A stretch of DNA of 22,879 nucleotides from Candidatus Puniceispirillum sp. GTDB lineage: Bacteria; Pseudomonadota; Alphaproteobacteria; Puniceispirillales; Puniceispirillaceae. The notes under the pieces were generated by a model. That model did no database searches and had not been told where the DNA came from. It worked only from the letters and a program-made list of their open reading frames with translations. A program made the position numbers and the translations under genes. Location of the stretch: contig JADHOU010000001.1 in assembly GCA_016778825.1 (NCBI GenBank), positions 1-22,879 on the forward strand, given 5' to 3'. Positions 1 through 6,754 of the stretch are shown piece after piece; position 1 is the stretch's first letter; every line of letters starts with the position of its first letter.

Positions 1-76
1 TTAACATACGCTAAAACCGTCCGTAAAACATGGTGGTTTTGCCGTTTCGTTTTGATCATTTTTTTGAGGATACCCA

Positions 77-241
77 ATGTTTTTAGCGACAAATGCCATT
101 TGCGAAACGCGTCACACACGTCAGGCTCGGCAATCGACAACAACGCAAATGCTGGATAAAGCCGTTCGGGCAATTTTGCTTATTGTGTTCATGTCGGTGG
201 TGTCTGCCTGTAGCGGCGTTCCGCTTATCCCAGGAATCTAA
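77..241 (+). CDS. small predicted lipoprotein (54 aa)
   Basis: A short reading frame of 54 codons with a good ribosome binding site: GAGGA at 66-70, six bases before the ATG. The N-terminal half is polar and basic. It is followed by a hydrophobic stretch and a lipobox ending V-S-A-C (Cys45), after which only nine residues remain (S-G-V-P-L-I-P-G-I). This is the shape of a very small lipoprotein whose mature part is little more than the lipidated cysteine. An internal ATG at codon 25 would give a more conventional 30-residue precursor starting M-L-D-K-A-V-R, but it lacks a comparable binding site. I do not recognise a family. Lipidation and envelope location are inferred from the lipobox alone. 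A second tiny lipoprotein lies at 1502-1612. Confidence 0.5.
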   Translation: MFLATNAICETRHTRQARQSTTTQMLDKAVRAILLIVFMSVVSACSGVPLIPGI

Positions 242-252
242 ATATTTTCCAA

Positions 253-332
253 CCTTTTCATCCGAATACCTTTTCATCGGATTGTCCTGCGATAGGATGG
301 CCTTGGCATTTGATTGCCTTGGCATATGATTA
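253..332 (+). repeat. five-unit degenerate 16-bp tandem repeat
   Basis: Five consecutive units start with CCT at 253, 269, 286, 301 and 317. The approximate consensus is CCTT-KK-CAT-NN-GATT-R. Units 1 and 2 share their first ten bases (CCTTTTCATC). Units 4 and 5 are identical over 16 bases except one (CCTTGGCATTTGATTG against CCTTGGCATATGATTA). Unit 3 is the most diverged and is one base shorter. The array ends about 30 bases before the DUF3445 start codon, so it lies in that gene's probable promoter or leader. It could be a cluster of protein-binding sites or a neutral minisatellite. Confidence 0.6.
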
Positions 333-362
333 TGGGAATGATCTCGCCCGATGGAGTTCGTG

Positions 363-1235
363 ATGATCGATGAGCACGCACCATGGCAAAGGCTTGGTTT
401 CAAGCTTAAACTCGGCTTGCGGGCGCGATCTGAGGCGAAATGGCTGCCGTCAAATGATCTATTTGGCAATTGGACAGCTCGTGCTGAACAGATTGTTCTG
501 AAGACACAATTGCTGGCCAAGCATCACAAAGATGTATTTTCTGCAATGCCAAATACCAATGCGGCTGGCGATGAAGTTCTTGCAATGGTTCGGCAGCATT
601 TAACAACATATCATCATGATCAAGCCCATAATGATCGCATGGCAACGGCAGATGCTGGCCTTCATCCGTTGGATAGGGCGGCGCGGCTGGTTCCCGAAGA
701 TTTATTGTTGCTGGCACCTTTTGGCGAAGCTGCGTCGGATGACGCGACTGTGGTAAAATGGCATCTTGTGGCGGCGTCGCTTTGCTTTCCGGCGCATTGG
801 GTTTTGGCCGAAAAGATGGGCAAGCCCTTGGCCGCGATTCATGATCCTGTACCGCATTATGATGAAAGGCTAGCCGGCCCGGTTGACCGGTTTTTCAATA
901 AAATGAAGGTTGGCCCAATCAGTGCCCGGATGAACTGGTCTTTGCAGATTGGTACAGATTTATTCACCCCGCATCGCGCGCAAAGGCAGGCCGCAGCAGG
1001 TGACCTTGATAATCACCAGCTATGTTTGCGTCTTGAAAACCAGACCTTGCGAAAATTGCCACAAACCGGTTTTGTGCTGTTCACGATCCGAACGCATATC
1101 GAACCGGTTTCACGCTGGAAACATACCCCCAATGCGATTGACGATTTGGCGAAGATGCTAAATGACATGTCGTCCGAATCTCAATCCTATAAAGGCGCAT
1201 CGCTCTATGCTGGCGCGCTTGCAAAACTAATCTAA
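363..1235 (+). CDS. DUF3445 heme-dependent oxidative N-demethylase-like protein
   Basis: A 290-residue protein of the DUF3445 family, whose characterised members are heme-dependent enzymes that demethylate secondary amines such as dimethylamine. Family features include the stretch L-V-P-E-D-L-L-L-L near residue 105. A central block follows, with W-H-L-V-A-A-S-L-C-F-P, W-V-L-A-E-K-M-G-K and I-H-D-P-V-P. Further on come M-N-W-S-L-Q-I, L-R-L-E-N-Q-T-L-R-K-L-P and F-T-I-R-T-H-I near the C-terminus. I chose ATG 363 because GGAG at 353-356 sits six bases before it; the in-frame ATG 351 has no such site. The flavin and glutamine-amidotransferase-like partner subunits known from some amine-demethylase clusters are not next to it, so its substrate is uncertain. 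Turnover of methylated amines in a marine bacterium is inference. Confidence 0.8.
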   Translation: MIDEHAPWQRLGFKLKLGLRARSEAKWLPSNDLFGNWTARAEQIVLKTQLLAKHHKDVFSAMPNTNAAGDEVLAMVRQHLTTYHHDQAHNDRMATADAGLHPLDRAARLVPEDLLLLAPFGEAASDDATVVKWHLVAASLCFPAHWVLAEKMGKPLAAIHDPVPHYDERLAGPVDRFFNKMKVGPISARMNWSLQIGTDLFTPHRAQRQAAAGDLDNHQLCLRLENQTLRKLPQTGFVLFTIRTHIEPVSRWKHTPNAIDDLAKMLNDMSSESQSYKGASLYAGALAKLI

Positions 1236-1501
1236 AAATAATGCCGGTATCGACGCGGCTTGCGTGTCGTGCAGAGTGAGGGGGCGTGATGACGGCATTG
1301 GACGAGACATTTCGATCAAAATTCAAACAGCCATAATCTTTTGCAATTGCCTAGCCGGCTCGCGGCCAAAACCGACCAAGGCCGACCCTTAAGCGCTACC
1401 AAACCAAAAAATTGCGGTATCTATGCTGTTCAAGCCTTGACTTTACACCCCCATTTATGACCCTATTGCCATCTAAATTTTATCTTTATCAGGGGTTAAT
1501 T

Positions 1502-1612
1502 ATGAAGAAAACAGCAGTGACGATTGTTCTTTTGGCAAGCTGCCTCGCCTTTGGCGCATGTTCAAGCTATCCAACTTGGGTTCCAGAATGGGCGCAGGTC
1601 GGCGCCGAGTAA
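1502..1612 (+). CDS. small predicted lipoprotein (36 aa)
   Basis: A 36-residue precursor starting M-K-K-T-A-V-T-I-V. It has a classic lipoprotein signal: two lysines, a hydrophobic core, then the lipobox F-G-A-C with the cysteine at residue 18. The mature part is S-S-Y-P-T-W-V-P-E-W-A-Q-V-G-A-E. A strong AGGGG lies at about 1492-1496 before the ATG. A longer in-frame start at 1412 adds a non-signal-like N-terminus and is unlikely. The size is entericidin-like, but the mature sequence does not match entericidins as I know them, so no function is assigned. A strong terminator 80 bases downstream makes this a self-contained, monocistronic gene. The 266 bases before it hold no convincing gene. 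Confidence 0.6.
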   Translation: MKKTAVTIVLLASCLAFGACSSYPTWVPEWAQVGAE

Positions 1613-1694
1613 CGCGTTAACCCCAACCCGTACCAGTAAGATGCCGCTGTTACCAAACGCGGCAGTGATGGCAGGTGGCGTTAAAAATGATTTC

Positions 1695-1727
1695 AATAGC
1701 ACAGCATTATGTCTGTGCTATTTTTGT
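1695..1727 (+). terminator. rho-independent terminator
   Basis: A perfect 10-bp stem, AATAGCACAG (1695-1704) with CTGTGCTATT (1713-1722), has an 8-base loop and is followed by a T-rich run (TTTGTTTC). It lies downstream of the 36-residue lipoprotein and before the ltnD-like gene, separating the two transcripts. Confidence 0.8.
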
Positions 1728-1779
1728 TTCAGGCTGCCATTAATTGGCGGCAAAGGCTTGCTTCATAAGGAAAAACACC

Positions 1780-2700
1780 ATGTCAAAACAAACGATCTCG
1801 GTATTTGGGCTAGGCTCTATGGGCTTTGGCGTTGCCTGTTCGGCGCTTGCCGCGGGCCATCATGTCTATGGTTTTGATGTCAATATCGCCAGTCAAGACC
1901 GGTTTCTGGCCAAAGGTGGCGACAGGGCGGAGATTGCCAAGGCTGGTGCCGTGTCGGATGTGGTGATTTCGGTGGTGCTAAACGGCGCGCAAACAATCGA
2001 TATTCTGTTTGGCGAGACGGGTATTGTGCCGCATATGCGGCCTGGAAGTGTGGTTATTTCCTGCGCCACGGTTGCGCCTGATCTGGCGCGCGAATTGGCG
2101 GTGAAATGCGATTCGTATCAGGTGCTGTATCTTGATGCCCCCATTTCAGGTGGGTCGGTCAAGGCGGCCGAAGGCGCGTTAACGATGATGGCATCGGGAA
2201 GCGCAGATGCCTTTACCGCAGCCAAGCCAGCGCTTGATGCGATCACTCGGACGGTTTACCAGCTTGGTGACACGGCGGGGCCAGGTTCGGCGATGAAGGC
2301 GGTTAATCAGCTATTGGCGGGTGTGCATATCGCCGCGATGGGTGAGGCAATGACTTTCGGTATCAGTCAGGGCGTCGATGCGGAACGCATTGTCGAGGTG
2401 ATTTCTAAATGTGCCGGCACAAGCTGGATGTTTGAAAATCGCGCCCCGCATGTTGTCGATGGTGATTACACGCCGCATTCGGCGATCAATATCTGGCTAA
2501 AAGATCTTGGCATTGTTCTTGACGTGGCCAAGGGTTCACATTTTTCAGCGCCGCTTGCCGCTGCTGCCCTTCAGCAATTTGTTGCCGCTGCAGGCCAAGG
2601 GCTCGGCGGCGAAGATGATGCGGCTGTTGCCAAGGTTTATGCAAAAAATGCAGGCCTGACTCTGCCGAAGGCAAAAAAGATTGGGCCAAAGGCGAAATAG
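1780..2700 (+). CDS. ltnD: NAD-binding L-threonate dehydrogenase-like protein
   Basis: A 306-residue member of the 3-hydroxyisobutyrate dehydrogenase superfamily. The N-terminal Rossmann motif is G-L-G-S-M-G at about residues 9-14. The substrate motif D-A-P-I-S-G-G-S-V-K-A-A is mid-protein, and the presumed catalytic lysine is in G-S-A-M-K-A-V-N-Q. The C-terminal half carries S-W-M-F-E-N-R, H-V-V-D-G-D-Y-T-P-H-S-A, K-D-L-G and E-D-D-A-A-V, which match E. coli LtnD (YgbJ) as I remember it much better than MmsB or GarR. The family oxidises L-threonate to 2-oxotetronate in four-carbon acid sugar breakdown. ATG 1780 is preferred because AAGGA precedes it; an in-frame ATG at 1744 adds an unlike tail. 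No otnK/otnC/otnI partner genes are nearby, so the exact substrate remains inferred. Confidence 0.75.
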   Translation: MSKQTISVFGLGSMGFGVACSALAAGHHVYGFDVNIASQDRFLAKGGDRAEIAKAGAVSDVVISVVLNGAQTIDILFGETGIVPHMRPGSVVISCATVAPDLARELAVKCDSYQVLYLDAPISGGSVKAAEGALTMMASGSADAFTAAKPALDAITRTVYQLGDTAGPGSAMKAVNQLLAGVHIAAMGEAMTFGISQGVDAERIVEVISKCAGTSWMFENRAPHVVDGDYTPHSAINIWLKDLGIVLDVAKGSHFSAPLAAAALQQFVAAAGQGLGGEDDAAVAKVYAKNAGLTLPKAKKIGPKAK

Positions 2701-2721
2701 ATTTGGGCTTATTTAACCTGA

Positions 2722-3600
2722 TTAGATAGGTGAGGGCGTGCCGGTCTCGATGGGCGCGTCCGAGCCACCCCACTCGCTCCATGATCCGTCATAGACAAAC
2801 ACATTTTCATTGCCGAGAAGCGCCAGTCCAAGCGCAAGGCCACATGCCGTAACGCCCGAACCGCACGTGGTGATCACGGGTCGGTCAGTCTGGATACCGC
2901 CTGCGGCAAAGGCCGCTGCAATTTCGTCAAGCGAGCGCAGCCCGCCATCTTGATTGATAAGGCTGGCAATCGGTACATTTGAAGCTCCAGGCATATGCCC
3001 GCCACGCAACCCTGCTCTCGGTTCGGGGTCGATACCGGCAAACCGGCCAGCCGACCGCGCATCGGCAATCTGTCCGGCAACGCCAAGCTCGACAAGCTGG
3101 CGAAGGCTGTCCATCGGAATCATTTGCGCGCCAACCGGCGCACGGACGGTAAAGCCACCTTTTGGCGCATTAATCATGGGGCCGCTGTCAGTCGCGCCTG
3201 AACCTGCAAGCCATGATTTCAACCCGCCATCAAGAACGCTGACCTTTTCATGGCCGAATAAACGAAGCATCCACCATGCGCGGGCTGAACTCAAAAACAC
3301 TGAATCACAATAGACAATCACATGATCATCATTCTCAAGACCAAGATCTTGCATTTGTGACTGAAATTGATCAGCCAAAGGCACCGTATGGGGCAGGGGT
3401 GATGATTTATCGGCAATCTTATCAATGTCAAACCGCAGTGATCCGGCGATGCGGCAGGCCAGATGTTCAGCATTGGCATCGCGTCCTAATGTCGGCAAAT
3501 GCGATGTTGCATCAAAAACTTTAAGCACCGGGTTGCCTAAATTGCTGGCAAGCCATTCGGCGTTAACAATAAGCGGTGTTGATGGTGCCGTGGATGACAT
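2722..3600 (-). CDS. sseA: 3-mercaptopyruvate / thiosulfate sulfurtransferase (tandem rhodanese)
   Basis: A 292-residue protein with two rhodanese domains. The inactive N-terminal one contains D-A-T-S-H-L-P and the conserved V-I-V-Y-C-D; the C-terminal one is catalytic. The active-site loop reads C-G-S-G-V-T-A with the nucleophile at about Cys246. This is the 3-mercaptopyruvate sulfurtransferase pattern rather than C-R-K-G-V-T of thiosulfate-specific rhodanese. The likely reaction transfers sulfane sulfur from 3-mercaptopyruvate to a thiol or cyanide acceptor in the cytosol. ATG 3600 is chosen because GAGG precedes it by five bases; the in-frame ATG at 3633 has none. It lies 45 bases downstream of the cysteine synthase gene on the same strand, so the two are probably co-transcribed and connect cysteine synthesis with sulfur transfer. 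Confidence 0.85.
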   Translation of the reverse strand: MSSTAPSTPLIVNAEWLASNLGNPVLKVFDATSHLPTLGRDANAEHLACRIAGSLRFDIDKIADKSSPLPHTVPLADQFQSQMQDLGLENDDHVIVYCDSVFLSSARAWWMLRLFGHEKVSVLDGGLKSWLAGSGATDSGPMINAPKGGFTVRAPVGAQMIPMDSLRQLVELGVAGQIADARSAGRFAGIDPEPRAGLRGGHMPGASNVPIASLINQDGGLRSLDEIAAAFAAGGIQTDRPVITTCGSGVTACGLALGLALLGNENVFVYDGSWSEWGGSDAPIETGTPSPI

Positions 3601-3645
3601 TGAAACCTCAGATCTTTGGTCATGCTTGGACAAAAGGGAAATAGC

Positions 3646-4650
3646 TTAAAGCCAGCTTGGCACTGGCAGGTTTTTCGAGCGTAAAAATTCTGGGTTCCAG
3701 ACCTTGGATTGATAGCGTTGACCCGAATCACATAAGATCGTCACAATGCGATGACCCGGCCCCATTTCACGCGCCATTGCGACCGCGCCAGCCACATTGA
3801 TGGCGGTCGATCCCCCAAGATAAAGCCCTTCATTCTGCATAAGGTCATAAATCAAAGGTAACGCGTCACTGTCGGTCAGGCAGAACGCCATATCAACCGG
3901 CGCTTCGGCCAGATTGGCGGTAATGCGACCTTGGCCGATTCCTTCAGAAATGGAATTGCCCTCCGATTTCAATTCGCCATGGCGGTAATAATTGAAAAGC
4001 GCTGACCCTTCGGGATCAGCAAGGCCGATTCTAACATCTTTATTTTGTTCTTTTAAAAACTGACCGACACCGGCAAGCGTTCCCCCTGATCCAACAGCGC
4101 AAATAAACCCGTCAATTTGTCCATTTGTCTGATTCCAGATTTCAGGGCCCGTGGTCTGGTAATGGCCTTTCATATTGGCCGTATTGTCAAATTGGTTTGC
4201 CCAGATCACACCACCATTATGTGTTGACGCCAGCTCTTTTGCCAAAGCTTCGGAATAGCGAACATAATTATTCGGGTTTTTATAGGGGACAGCAGGCACA
4301 AGGCGTAAATCAGCACCGCAAACCCGCAAAACATCTTTTTTCTCTTCGCTTTGCGAATCAGGCATGACAATGACCGATTTATAGCCTTTGGCATTACCAA
4401 CCATGGTCAGGCCAATACCGGTATTGCCAGCAGTGCCCTCAACAATAATTCCGCCAGGGCCAATCAAACCACGCGCTTCAGCATCTTCGATAATCGCCTT
4501 GGCTGCACGATCTTTGACCGATCCCCCAGGATTCATGAATTCTGCCTTGCCGTAGATCTCGCATCCGGTCATTTCAGAAACGGCTTTGAGGCGGATTAGC
4601 GGCGTGTTGCCAATGGCAGCGACAAATCCGGGAACATAGTTTTGCGACAT
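3646..4650 (-). CDS. cysteine synthase family protein (O-acetylserine sulfhydrylase-like)
   Basis: A 334-residue fold-type II PLP enzyme. The PLP lysine lies in G-G-S-V-K-D-R at Lys46. The substrate loop G-T-A-G-N-T-G is at residues 72-78, the phosphate-binding G-S-G-G-T at 187-191, and a terminal I-L-C-D-S-G-Q-R-Y segment is present. The protein is somewhat longer than E. coli CysK, like many alphaproteobacterial paralogues, so CysK against a cystathionine beta-synthase-like or CysM role cannot be settled by eye. The most likely reaction makes L-cysteine from O-acetylserine and sulfide. ATG 4650 has AGGG seven bases upstream; the open frame extends to 4830, but that extension has no family resemblance. 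It is probably the first gene of an operon with sseA. Confidence 0.85.
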   Translation of the reverse strand: MSQNYVPGFVAAIGNTPLIRLKAVSEMTGCEIYGKAEFMNPGGSVKDRAAKAIIEDAEARGLIGPGGIIVEGTAGNTGIGLTMVGNAKGYKSVIVMPDSQSEEKKDVLRVCGADLRLVPAVPYKNPNNYVRYSEALAKELASTHNGGVIWANQFDNTANMKGHYQTTGPEIWNQTNGQIDGFICAVGSGGTLAGVGQFLKEQNKDVRIGLADPEGSALFNYYRHGELKSEGNSISEGIGQGRITANLAEAPVDMAFCLTDSDALPLIYDLMQNEGLYLGGSTAINVAGAVAMAREMGPGHRIVTILCDSGQRYQSKVWNPEFLRSKNLPVPSWL

Positions 4651-4701
4651 GAATTCACCCTGTGAATTTGAAATTAACACCCGCAAGCTTGGAAACATCA
4701 G

Positions 4702-4731
4702 TTTATATTTGTCGAAGACAAGGCGGTGCAA
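4702..4731 (-). promoter_or_regulatory. possible promoter of the cysteine synthase - sseA operon
   Basis: On the minus strand a TATAAA (4707-4702) has a weak TTGCAC (4731-4726) 18 bases upstream. It would start transcription about 45 bases before the ATG at 4650. The -10 is good and the -35 poor. The intergenic region 4651-4916 separates divergent genes, so a promoter for each direction is expected here. Confidence 0.3.
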
Positions 4732-4916
4732 ACCCAATGTAAAAGCCTCGTATAATTTGTAAATCGAAAACTTCATTGGCTTGGCTCTAACAAAGACAGG
4801 GGGGCGCAACATAAATTTCATTCTTGGCAAGCGTCGTTGTTCATGGCACGATTTTTGACTGCATAAAGCAAAAACAATGATTTGAAATGTCCGGTTTAAC
4901 CGGCATAAAGGTGATA

Positions 4917-5420
4917 ATGGCGCGCGTGACTCTCATTCGCCATGGCAAGGCTGAAACATCCAAGCTTGGGGTGCAGGATTTTGACCGCCCCCTGATTTCA
5001 AGAGGACAGATCAACGCGTCGGCGGTTGGTGCATTTTTGGCGACGCACCGAATGCTCCCCCAGCTTGTTCTAGTGTCACCTTCGGCACGAACCCGCGAAA
5101 CCTATGATTTTATCAAACCGCACTGGCCTGACGAAATTGCGGTCCAATTTGTTGATCAACTCTATGAAGCCTCGGCAAGTACGCTTTTACAGGCGATCAT
5201 TGATTATGGTGGTGATCTCTCGGATATAGCCGTTATCGGCCATAATCCAAGCCTTGTTGTGTTATTGAACCATATGGTAGGCGATGGTCATGCCGAACAG
5301 AATCTTGGCTATTTCCCAACATGCTGCATGGCCGATATCGGGTTTGTTGCGCCGAAAATCCATGATTTGGTCTCGGATGGGGGAAGATTGCTGTCGATCA
5401 AACGCGCGCGCGACCTTTAG
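4917..5420 (+). CDS. sixA: SixA-type phosphohistidine phosphatase (histidine phosphatase family)
   Basis: A 167-residue small histidine phosphatase. The signature L-I-R-H-G-K-A-E near the N-terminus holds the catalytic histidine (R-H-G). The second arginine is in S-P-S-A-R-T-R-E-T, and the second histidine is in V-I-G-H-N-P-S-L. This architecture is the SixA group, which in E. coli removes phosphate from histidine of phosphotransfer proteins such as ArcB or the nitrogen PTS; the target here is unknown. ATG 4917 follows AAGG by five bases and starts M-A-R-V-T-L-I-R-H-G. The in-frame ATG 4887 has no binding site. The gene diverges from the cysteine synthase operon. The 149 bases after it hold no clear terminator. 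Confidence 0.8.
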   Translation: MARVTLIRHGKAETSKLGVQDFDRPLISRGQINASAVGAFLATHRMLPQLVLVSPSARTRETYDFIKPHWPDEIAVQFVDQLYEASASTLLQAIIDYGGDLSDIAVIGHNPSLVVLLNHMVGDGHAEQNLGYFPTCCMADIGFVAPKIHDLVSDGGRLLSIKRARDL

Positions 5421-5498
5421 GCAATCACATTTGGCATTTTATCAGCCAACTCTACCTTTAAAAAACTGATGTTTTGGCAAATCATCCATCTTTGACGC

Positions 5499-5531
5499 TT
5501 GACAGGTTTGTTTTAGCGTATTAAACCGCTA
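5499..5531 (+). promoter_or_regulatory. candidate promoter and operator of the histidine operon
   Basis: A perfect TTGACA (5499-5504) lies 66 bases before the regulator's start codon. At the right distance downstream the -10 is poor (TTAAAC, around 5521-5526). Over exactly that spot lies an inverted repeat, TAGCG (5514-5518) and CGCTA (5527-5531), separated by 8 bases. An operator overlapping the -10 is the usual placement for TrpR-type repressors. A second possible -10, TATAAC (5538-5543), lacks a matching -35. The assignment is inference from position and symmetry. Confidence 0.4.
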
Positions 5532-5569
5532 TCACATTATAACGGGACTGCAAACAAGGTAAATGGCCT

Positions 5570-5863
5570 TTGAAACGTGACCAGATAGACACAATGCATG
5601 AAGATGATCTTTTCGACGCCATTCTTGCGTTGGACAGCGCAGTTGAGGCGCGCAATTTCTTTTATGATCTTTGCACGCCAGCCGAGCTTGAAGGGCTGGT
5701 TGATCGTTGGCGCGTTGCACAAATGCTGGTGAAAAAAGTGCCATACCGCAAAATTGCCGAAGAAACCAAAGTCAGCACGGCGACCATCGTTCGCGTTGCG
5801 CGGTTTTTGAATAATGGATTTGATGGCTACAAAACAATCATGCATAGACAGGGTAAGTTATGA
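5570..5863 (+). CDS. TrpR/YerC-family transcriptional regulator, probable histidine operon repressor
   Basis: A 97-residue, all-helical protein of the TrpR superfamily, YerC/YecD branch. It resembles YerC in D-D-L-F-D-A-I-L, F-F-Y-D-L-C-T, A-E-L-E-G-L-V-D-R-W, and a helix-turn-helix with Y-R-K-I-A-E-E-T and S-T-A-T-I-V-R-V. A final N-N-G-F-D-G-Y-K block completes the match. Its end overlaps the hisG start by ATGA, so translation of the two is coupled. That location argues for control of histidine synthesis, as predicted for HisR (YerC) in other bacteria; the ligand would be histidine or a pathway product. The start is TTG at 5570, which gives the same N-terminal length as YerC. An ATG at 5563 is out of frame, and an in-frame ATG at 5594 would trim eight residues. 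Confidence 0.8.
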   Translation: MKRDQIDTMHEDDLFDAILALDSAVEARNFFYDLCTPAELEGLVDRWRVAQMLVKKVPYRKIAEETKVSTATIVRVARFLNNGFDGYKTIMHRQGKL

Positions 5864-6750
5864 GTGAAGAAAAGCGGCTAAAAATAGCCATCCAGAAATC
5901 TGGCAGACTTGCCGATATGTCGATTCATTTGCTGGAAAAATGCGGTATTTCGCTGGCGAAAAGCCGTGATCAGCTTTTATGCCGTGCGCAAAATTTTCCG
6001 CTTGATATCTTTTTGGTTCGTGATGACGATATTCCGGCTTTTCTGGCAACGGATGTTTGCCAACTTGGCATTCTTGGCCAAAACGGTCTTCTTGAAAAAC
6101 AGGTGCTTGGCAATGGCAAATTTGCCGGGCTTCGCCAGCTGTTGCCGCTTGGCTACGGCAAATGTCGTCTGTCGATCGCCGTACCGCATGATTTCGATTA
6201 TCAATCAATCAATTCGTTAAATGGCAAGGTCATCGCAACATCGTACAAGGGTTTGCTAACACAATATCTTGCTGATCGTAAAATTGATGCTGATATCGTC
6301 ACAATGGAAGGTGCGGTCGAGGTTGCACCAAGAACGCATCTTGCTGACGTGATTTGCGACCTTGTTTCGACTGGCAGCACGCTCGTGTCAAACGGGCTGG
6401 TGGAAAAAGATATTATTTTGCAATCTCAGGCGGTTCTGGTCACCAACCAGATTGATGACCCAGAAATTGCCACTTTGGCGGAAAAGGTGACATCACGTAT
6501 CAAAGCGGTTTTGCGCGCTGAAAACAGCCGCTATATCATGCTGAACAGTCCAATTGATAGTCTGGAGGCAATCAAGGCCGTTTTGCCCGGTTCGCAATCG
6601 CCAACCGTTATGCCGCTTCAGGGGCGTGATGACATGGTTGCCGTTCATGCGGTTTGTGAAGAAGGCGTATTTTGGGACACGATGGAAGGTCTGAAAGCCA
6701 ACGGTGCCAATTCAATTCTTGTTGTTCCCATCGAAAAAATGCTGGATTAA
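5860..6750 (+). CDS. hisG: ATP phosphoribosyltransferase, long form
   Basis: A 296-residue HisG that catalyses the first, committed step of histidine synthesis: ATP and PRPP give phosphoribosyl-ATP. The length and sequence follow the long, self-sufficient E. coli type. The N-terminus has I-A-I-Q-K-S-G-R-L. The catalytic half contains D-I-F-L-V-R-D-D-D-I-P and the PRPP loop I-C-D-L-V-S-T-G-S-T-L (around 165-175). The C-terminal regulatory (ACT-like, histidine-sensing) domain ends S-I-L-V-V-P-I-E-K-M. No HisZ is needed. Many Alphaproteobacteria instead use short HisG with HisZ, so this form is a possible sign of transfer. The gene starts inside the stop of the upstream regulator (ATGA overlap) and ends four bases before the fusion gene. 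Feedback inhibition by histidine is expected from the C-terminal domain. Confidence 0.95.
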   Translation: MSEEKRLKIAIQKSGRLADMSIHLLEKCGISLAKSRDQLLCRAQNFPLDIFLVRDDDIPAFLATDVCQLGILGQNGLLEKQVLGNGKFAGLRQLLPLGYGKCRLSIAVPHDFDYQSINSLNGKVIATSYKGLLTQYLADRKIDADIVTMEGAVEVAPRTHLADVICDLVSTGSTLVSNGLVEKDIILQSQAVLVTNQIDDPEIATLAEKVTSRIKAVLRAENSRYIMLNSPIDSLEAIKAVLPGSQSPTVMPLQGRDDMVAVHAVCEEGVFWDTMEGLKANGANSILVVPIEKMLD

Positions 6751-6754
6751 AGCC

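Noticed and set aside
83..520. 145-codon frame on the minus strand
   Set aside because: It overlaps the small lipoprotein, the tandem repeat and the DUF3445 gene, has no recognisable domain and an unlikely composition.
1289..1336. 15-codon frame (M-T-A-L-D-E-T-F-R-S-K-F-K-Q-P) with a strong GAGGGGG binding site
   Set aside because: Too short to support; it may be the remnant of a lost gene, but nothing downstream continues it.
5432..5569. Search for a histidine-rich leader peptide and attenuator before the his operon
   Set aside because: No run of His codons and no terminator-antiterminator pair was found; the only leader frame encodes five residues without histidine.
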